From assembly GCA_013329905.1 (NCBI GenBank), contig DUJH01000050.1:1267-11650 (forward strand): 10,384 nucleotides of DNA, in the 5' to 3' direction. Position numbers and translations under genes: made by a program. This document shows positions 6,362-10,384 of the stretch, one piece after another (position 1 is the first letter of the stretch; every line of letters starts with the position of its first letter). A model generated the notes under the pieces. That model made no database searches and was not told the origin of the DNA. It saw nothing but the letters and a program-made list of their open reading frames with translations. The DNA is from Candidatus Thalassarchaeaceae archaeon. GTDB lineage: Archaea > Thermoplasmatota > Poseidoniia > Poseidoniales > Thalassarchaeaceae.

Positions 6362-6384
6362 GGCTCGAGCCCCCTTTAGGGGCT
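6362..6384. repeat. Two overlapping inverted repeats in divergent intergenic region
   Basis: GGCTCGAGCC (6362-6371) is a perfect 10-base palindrome. AGCCCC (6368-6373), loop CTTTA, GGGGCT (6379-6384) is a perfect 6-bp stem that shares bases with it. They lie between the possible L44e promoter and the start of the membrane protein gene at 6451, with a short CTCTTTT tract a few bases downstream on the plus strand. They could be an operator or a hairpin; no function is shown. Confidence 0.5.
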
Positions 6385-6450
6385 GTGTAACTCTTTTCAG
6401 GGTGCGGGTAGCGTCGTCAAATCAAAGAGTCTCCTCCTCTGCCCCGACCC

Positions 6451-7050
6451 ATGGTCTTCTGGGTGAATCAGGCTATTGTGGGCTTCACTCTGTTGATTGG
6501 GGCCTTTTCGATGTGGAGAATGGGCCCCGCATTCAAGCGCAGTCAATTCGCCCGACCGATTGCTGCGCTCGGACTGATTATGTTGTTATTGCTGCCCGAG
6601 CAACCTCTGTACTTCGAGCCTGATTTCCATCGCTGTGCGCATCTCAGTTTCTGTAATGACGACGGTCGTGAGAACTTCCTGTACATATTGCAGTGGACTC
6701 TAATCTCGATAGCAGGAGCCTTCCTTGGTTGTTACACAATTATCCAAGGCTCGGGAGTTTACAGCGGGCGCAAGCCCCCTGTCCTTGCCCTCGGGTGGAT
6801 TATCCTCGGAGGGACCTGGTGGTCGATTTTCCAGTCCCCTTGGTTTATCGAAGCCTACACGCGATTTGATGTGCTCACTATGATGATCGCAACCTTGGTA
6901 GGCATCGGATTGACGGTCTACTTGTTCTTCCATGTGATTCGTTTCACCGAGCGGCGGACTCCAAAGGACCCGCCGATAACTCCTCTCGATGAGCGTGAGC
7001 GGCGGCTCGTCACCGAAATGATTCGCCGTAATCTTGGAGGTGGTGAGTGA
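6451..7050 (+). CDS. Five-pass membrane protein of unknown function
   Basis: 199 residues; I do not recognise the family. Hydrophobic segments at about 4-22, 35-50, 78-99, 110-127 and 141-163 suggest five membrane spans. Positive charges (Arg-23, Lys-29, Arg-30, Arg-35; Arg-107, Lys-108; Arg-164, Arg-168, Arg-169) fall on one side, which predicts N-terminus outside and C-terminus inside. The outer loop 51-77 is acidic and polar with Cys-62 and Cys-68, a possible disulfide pair. The cytoplasmic tail (about 165-199) is highly charged (LDERERRLVTEMIRR) and probably helical. The ATG at 6451 lacks a Shine-Dalgarno site, so it may be leaderless. The stop overlaps the next start by one base, so the two are probably co-translated. 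Confidence 0.75.
   Translation: MVFWVNQAIVGFTLLIGAFSMWRMGPAFKRSQFARPIAALGLIMLLLLPEQPLYFEPDFHRCAHLSFCNDDGRENFLYILQWTLISIAGAFLGCYTIIQGSGVYSGRKPPVLALGWIILGGTWWSIFQSPWFIEAYTRFDVLTMMIATLVGIGLTVYLFFHVIRFTERRTPKDPPITPLDERERRLVTEMIRRNLGGGE
7036..7042 (+). promoter_or_regulatory. Ribosome-binding site of second membrane protein
   Basis: GGAGGTG inside the end of the upstream gene, seven bases before ATG 7050. GTG 7047 would be only four bases away, so the ATG is preferred. Confidence 0.65.
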
Positions 7051-7421
7051 TGTTCCACTCCGTAGATTTGCTATCCGCTCCTGAAGCAATCGTCGTCATG
7101 ATACTGTTAGGAATTATGTTCATCTGCTATTGCTTCGCTGTGCACCTCATTGTCACTTGGAATCCTCATCATCGACCAATCATCCCTCTTACGGTCTCTT
7201 TGACACTATCTCTTGGTCCGATGGTTACCCTCTCATACATGGGGGATGGAGTATCTTCCTTAGGGGAGATCTTCGAGTGGATATTCTTCGTCATTTTTGT
7301 CGAGGCCGGAGTGCTCGTTCTATGGCTACCTCCTGCCCTTGCTTTGGTCACTTTTCAGATGTTCAGAGTCACATTCTGGAAGCCTTCCGAGGATCCTTTG
7401 ATGGACATGGTCGAGAATTGA
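7050..7421 (+). CDS. Small multi-pass membrane protein of unknown function
   Basis: 123 residues; not recognised. Hydrophobic stretches lie at about 12-36, 43-63 and 74-107; the last is long enough for two tight spans around the WLPP segment, so three or four spans are possible. A short charged C-terminal tail (FWKPSEDPLMDM) follows. The start ATG shares its A with the upstream TGA (TGATG) and has a strong ribosome-binding site; an alternative GTG at 7047 would add one residue. Its tight coupling with the preceding five-pass protein suggests that the two products act together, possibly as a complex (inference). A gap of 106 bases separates it from L37e. Confidence 0.75.
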   Translation: MFHSVDLLSAPEAIVVMILLGIMFICYCFAVHLIVTWNPHHRPIIPLTVSLTLSLGPMVTLSYMGDGVSSLGEIFEWIFFVIFVEAGVLVLWLPPALALVTFQMFRVTFWKPSEDPLMDMVEN

Positions 7422-7527
7422 TTTCGCGCTCTCAGTCCCTCATTCCCCTCGCGTGCTCGCGGCATCAGCGTGGGTAACGCTCATAACACTCCGGTCGGTC
7501 GCCGCGCTGTCCTAAGAGGTGGTAATC

Positions 7528-7716
7528 ATGTCCAAGGGTACTCCAAGCATGGGCAAGAAGCAGAAGTCTACGCACATTCGTTGCCGACGCTGCGGCCGAC
7601 ATTCCTACCACAAGCAGAAGCGTGCTTGCTCCTCCTGTGGCTACGGCGAGACCGCTCGCCTGCGCAAGTTCCGCTGGAGTAAGCGCAACCGCTCGATGTC
7701 CGGGTCGAAGAAGTGA
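7528..7716 (+). CDS. rpl37e: 50S ribosomal protein L37e
   Basis: 62 residues. The sequence begins MSKGTPSMGKKQKSTHIRC and continues with the family core RRCGRHSYHKQKRACSSCGYG and ARLRKFRW. The zinc ribbon is intact (Cys-19, Cys-22, Cys-34, Cys-37). A basic tail after the core (SKRNRSMSGSKK) is slightly longer than in many homologues. AGAGGTGGT lies just upstream, and ATG 7528 gives the family N-terminus; a GTG three codons earlier is inside that site. A weak TATA-like TCATAACA is at 7481-7488. In many archaea this gene stands between an LSm gene and purF; here purF follows, but no LSm gene is seen. Confidence 0.95.
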   Translation: MSKGTPSMGKKQKSTHIRCRRCGRHSYHKQKRACSSCGYGETARLRKFRWSKRNRSMSGSKK

Positions 7717-7778
7717 GTTCTGCGCCTGAATCCGCGTCAGACTATGCTGGAAATGGCTAAGTCCCGAATTGGTCAGGG

Positions 7779-7792
7779 GGGAAACGATTCCC
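7779..7792 (+). repeat. Small hairpin directly before the purF start
   Basis: GGGAA (7779-7783), loop ACGA, TTCCC (7788-7792), ending one base before ATG 7794. The G-run at 7776-7781 is the only Shine-Dalgarno-like element and is partly inside the stem, so folding could mask it. The stem is short and may be fortuitous. Confidence 0.35.
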
Positions 7793-7793
7793 G

Positions 7794-9284
7794 ATGTGCG
7801 GTATCATCGGTCTAGTCGGGCATCCCGACTCGCAGGTTGGCAAAACTCTCTACGATGGATTGCTTGTTTTGCAACATCGCGGACAGGACGCAGCGGGTAT
7901 CGTAACCAGTGACGATAACAACATTTCACACCGCCGAGCTAACGGACTCGTCCGAGATGTTTTCCGCCTTCGTCACCTGAAAGCCTTGGAAGGCTCGATG
8001 GGTCTTGGTCACACTCGATATCCAACTGCTGGTTCATCCTCAGCGGCCGAAGCCCAACCATTCTACACCAACTCTCCATTTGGGGTTAGTCTAGCCCACA
8101 ATGGCAATCTGACTAACCCCGAACACATAATCCATACTCTCCTCGAGCGCGATCACCGCCGCATCAATACAAGTTCGGACTCAGAAGCCCTGCTCAATCT
8201 CTTCGCGGCCGAGATTCAACGCGCTATCAACGGCCGCCGAGGAGGCCTCGATGCTCTCGGCGAGGAAGACGTCTTCCACGCCATCAGCGCAATCAATTCG
8301 GCCGTCGAGGGCTCCTACTCAGTCGTAGCAATGATCACCGGGTGGGGCATGGTCGCATTCCGTGACCCACACGGTATTCGACCACTATGCGTCGGAAGTT
8401 GCGAAGTCGACGGATTCACCGAGACTCTAGTTGCATCCGAATCCGTCGCGATGAAAGCGCTTGGATTCGAAATCGAGCGCGATGTTGCACCCGGAGAAGC
8501 AATCATAGTCAGAATGGATGGAACGCGAGCGTCGCGTATCTGCGCCGAGCATCCCACGCACACGCCTTGCATCTTCGAGTTCGTCTACTTCGCCCGCCCC
8601 GACTCACGCCTAGACGGCGTGTCGGTTCACGGCGCGCGCTTAGCGATGGGTGCAAGACTCGCTGAAAGAATCGCTCTCGAGTACCCCGACCATGAGATTG
8701 ATTGCGTCATCCCTGTACCGGACAGTGGAAGAATAGCGGCTTTGGAATTGGCCAGTGAGCTCGGTGTGGCTTATCGAGAGGGTTTTGTCAAGAACCGCTA
8801 CATTGGACGCACGTTCATCATGCCTGGACAAGCGCTGAGAAAGGACTCAGTTCGCAGGAAACTCAACACGATTTACCACGAATTTGAGGGCCGAAATGTC
8901 CTCATTGTCGATGATAGCATAATCCGCGGAAACACCTCCCGCCGCATCGTAGAAATGGCTCGTGACGCCGGCGCCAAAAAGGTCTACTTCGCCTCTGCCG
9001 CACCTCCTGTGGTGCACCCCAATGTGTACGGTATTGACATGCCTGCAAAGCAAGAATATGTGGCGCATAATCGCACGACTGAGGGTGTGTGTGAAGCGAT
9101 TGGCGCTGATTGGTTGATCTATCAGAAACTGGAAGATTTGGTCGAGGCGTGTCTGGGTGCTGGCGATGCACGCCTCGCGAATTTCGATTGCTCTTGCTTC
9201 GATGGCCGATATGTCTCTGGGCAGATTGATAAGGCCTATCTTGACTCTATTGAGGCCAAACGGAAGGATTCGGCTAAGGCTTGA
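7794..9284 (+). CDS. purF: Amidophosphoribosyltransferase PurF, E. coli-type
   Basis: 496 residues, first step of de novo purine synthesis: PRPP plus glutamine to phosphoribosylamine. The glutaminase domain starts MCGIIG, so Cys-2 becomes the N-terminal nucleophile after Met removal, with no propeptide. Other glutaminase residues are visible: Arg-75 in HTRYPTAG, Asn-103/Gly-104 in AHNGNLTN, Asp-129 in TSSDSE. The phosphoribosyltransferase domain has the PRPP loop at 371-383 (IVDDSIIRGNTSR) and the flag-type segment KNRYIGRTFIMPGQ. Compared with B. subtilis-type Fe-S enzymes, the HPC ligand is HPN (Asn-410) and the C-terminal CxxC is replaced by DCSC (465-468), so no 4Fe-4S cluster is expected. 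VYGIDMP and the YVSG...YLD ending closely match E. coli PurF. This points to a bacterial origin. It lies 77 bases after L37e. Confidence 0.97.
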   Translation: MCGIIGLVGHPDSQVGKTLYDGLLVLQHRGQDAAGIVTSDDNNISHRRANGLVRDVFRLRHLKALEGSMGLGHTRYPTAGSSSAAEAQPFYTNSPFGVSLAHNGNLTNPEHIIHTLLERDHRRINTSSDSEALLNLFAAEIQRAINGRRGGLDALGEEDVFHAISAINSAVEGSYSVVAMITGWGMVAFRDPHGIRPLCVGSCEVDGFTETLVASESVAMKALGFEIERDVAPGEAIIVRMDGTRASRICAEHPTHTPCIFEFVYFARPDSRLDGVSVHGARLAMGARLAERIALEYPDHEIDCVIPVPDSGRIAALELASELGVAYREGFVKNRYIGRTFIMPGQALRKDSVRRKLNTIYHEFEGRNVLIVDDSIIRGNTSRRIVEMARDAGAKKVYFASAAPPVVHPNVYGIDMPAKQEYVAHNRTTEGVCEAIGADWLIYQKLEDLVEACLGAGDARLANFDCSCFDGRYVSGQIDKAYLDSIEAKRKDSAKA

Positions 9285-9362
9285 GTTGTTTACCCATAAT
9301 TTCCAGTCACACCAGGCTCATTCACGCGACAGGGTGAAAACCGCGCGAGTTGGGTTGGGTGC

Positions 9363-10384
9363 ATGATGGACGAGCGCTTGCCGACCATCGAGAGCGTTTC
9401 TCTCATTCCGATGGACGAAGCTGTGACCGCCTCCTGCGCTCTTGGGGCCGGTCGTTTTGCGATTGGAACAGCCTCGGGTGTTCTACGGATTCACGAGGCT
9501 GACGCGCTGCTGGGCAGCGCGATTATTGACTCATCTATCGTTGGCTTGACCGCCTCTGGTGAGGGAGTTATCGCGGCATCAGAACTCACCGGTGTTACAG
9601 CCTTTCACGGCGAGCCTCTGTGGGCGGTCGAGATTGCTGCTGGTTGCGAAATCCTCGCGGCGAGTGGAGGGAATGTGATGGTAGCCGACACCGCTGGAGG
9701 AGTTACTCGCATCGATTCTGAAGGCGAGGTTTCCGGTCGCAAATCATATGGAGAGGTGCAAAGATTGGCTGGCTCAGCCGATGGAGAGACAAATGCAGTA
9801 GGTCTTACGAATGGAACTCTGATTCTCTCCGATGCTTTGGCAGAGATCCTTCACGAATCACCGGCCGATGCTGACGATATCGAGACAATATCTCACCTTG
9901 TTTTCCGTCCCGATGGGGTGCTACTCGCCTGTCGAGATTCGATGGGTATGACTCTCGACGATCGGCCAGAGAACCGTATGGAATGCTGGGATCACGAGCG
10001 CGGGCTGATTCACATGAGTGAGTTGCCCGCGCGTGCTACAAGTTTACTCGCCACTGAATCGGGTGCAATCATCGGTTGCCTGAACGGAGCGGTGATACAC
10101 GGAATTGTTGGCGCTGAGTTAGAGGAAATCACCCGATTTGACAATCCAATTTCGACAATCATCGAGTGGGGTGATGATCTAATCATCGGCACTTGGTTCC
10201 ACACCAAACGCATAGCCTTCGATGGCTCCACAGTTTGGTCCTACGAGCACGAAGGACTGGTGACCGCGATTCTCGATTTAGGCGCAGGTCTAATCGCGGT
10301 CATAGGCGAGGCTCCGGCTGGTCAGAACCCAGCATCGATAGTTCTGCTAGACCCTGATGCCGAGCCTCGAATTCCCGAAGATGC
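9363..10384 (+). CDS. Beta-propeller (WD40/PQQ-like) protein, 3' end outside window
   Basis: The frame is open from ATG 9363 to the window end (340 full codons). ATG 9366 directly after it is equally possible. The protein shows a repeating pattern of short strands of about 40 residues: ALGAGRFAIGTASGVLRIHE, then GEGVIAASELTGVTAFHG, GGNVMVADTAGGVTRID, NAVGLTNGTLILSD, GAIIGCLNGAVIHG and DLIIGTWFHTKRIAFDG. This pattern is typical of beta-propeller blades of the WD40/PQQ kind, with at least six blades visible. No signal peptide is seen, so it is probably cytoplasmic and a scaffold or interaction protein. Blade family and partners cannot be assigned from sequence alone. It starts 78 bases after purF, with no clear promoter. 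Confidence 0.75.
   Translation, partial: MMDERLPTIESVSLIPMDEAVTASCALGAGRFAIGTASGVLRIHEADALLGSAIIDSSIVGLTASGEGVIAASELTGVTAFHGEPLWAVEIAAGCEILAASGGNVMVADTAGGVTRIDSEGEVSGRKSYGEVQRLAGSADGETNAVGLTNGTLILSDALAEILHESPADADDIETISHLVFRPDGVLLACRDSMGMTLDDRPENRMECWDHERGLIHMSELPARATSLLATESGAIIGCLNGAVIHGIVGAELEEITRFDNPISTIIEWGDDLIIGTWFHTKRIAFDGSTVWSYEHEGLVTAILDLGAGLIAVIGEAPAGQNPASIVLLDPDAEPRIPED

Noticed and set aside
6700..7089. 129-codon minus-strand open frame opposite the membrane protein gene
   Set aside because: The plus strand encodes clear alternating hydrophobic spans with positive-inside charge pattern; the antisense product has no such features.
7422..7527. Search for an LSm gene in front of L37e, as in many archaea
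   Set aside because: Only 106 bases are available and no LSm-like translation is present; the preceding gene is a membrane protein.
7470..7682. Plus-strand frame overlapping L37e
   Set aside because: It covers the L37e gene in another frame; L37e has a full zinc ribbon and family core.

Overview
The window looks like a chromosomal segment of a euryarchaeon. It carries archaeal/eukaryotic-type ribosomal proteins (L44e, S27e, L37e), initiation factor aIF2-alpha, the H/ACA RNP protein Nop10, a PAC2-type proteasome assembly chaperone and a SAMP-like ubiquitin-fold protein. Mid-range GC, dense packing, and a PurF that resembles the E. coli enzyme more than the usual archaeal one make a marine group II (Poseidoniales-like) origin a reasonable guess. 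That placement is inference; no 16S gene or other decisive marker is present.

Layout. Positions 1-954 (+) hold the 3' part of a radical-SAM protein. 1019-2860 (+) is a large PD-(D/E)XK, Cas4/RecB-like Fe-S nuclease fused to two predicted OB folds. 2894-2979 (-) is tRNA-Ser(CGA) with an encoded CCA end and a small hairpin directly behind it. 3035-3238 (+) is a 67-residue MoaD/ThiS/SAMP-like protein ending in Gly-Gly; its last codons overlap the end of the converging peptidase E gene.

A minus-strand operon runs from 6295 down to 3224: L44e, S27e, aIF2-alpha, Nop10, PAC2 chaperone, peptidase E. The first five follow a gene order long conserved in archaea and link ribosome assembly, translation initiation and proteasome assembly. 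Peptidase E, an Asp-X dipeptidase, is appended 36 bases further on and could act downstream of the proteasome in peptide breakdown. S27e (57 aa) is short and easily missed.

From about 6300 to 6450 lies a divergent intergenic region with overlapping inverted repeats and a possible TATA box for the L44e operon. Plus-strand genes follow: two overlapping multi-pass membrane proteins of unknown function (6451-7421), ribosomal protein L37e (7528-7716), a gammaproteobacterial-type PurF (7794-9284), and the 5' part of a beta-propeller-like protein (9363 to the window end).

The most noteworthy points are the nuclease-OB fusion, the loss of three of four zinc ligands in L44e, the bacterial-type PurF sitting beside L37e where archaea often keep their own purF, the HbYX-type tail (Phe-Tyr-Val) on the PAC2 protein, and the SAMP2-like protein whose Gly-Gly codons are antisense to the end of pepE. 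I saw no CRISPR array, insertion sequence, or defence or phage cluster.
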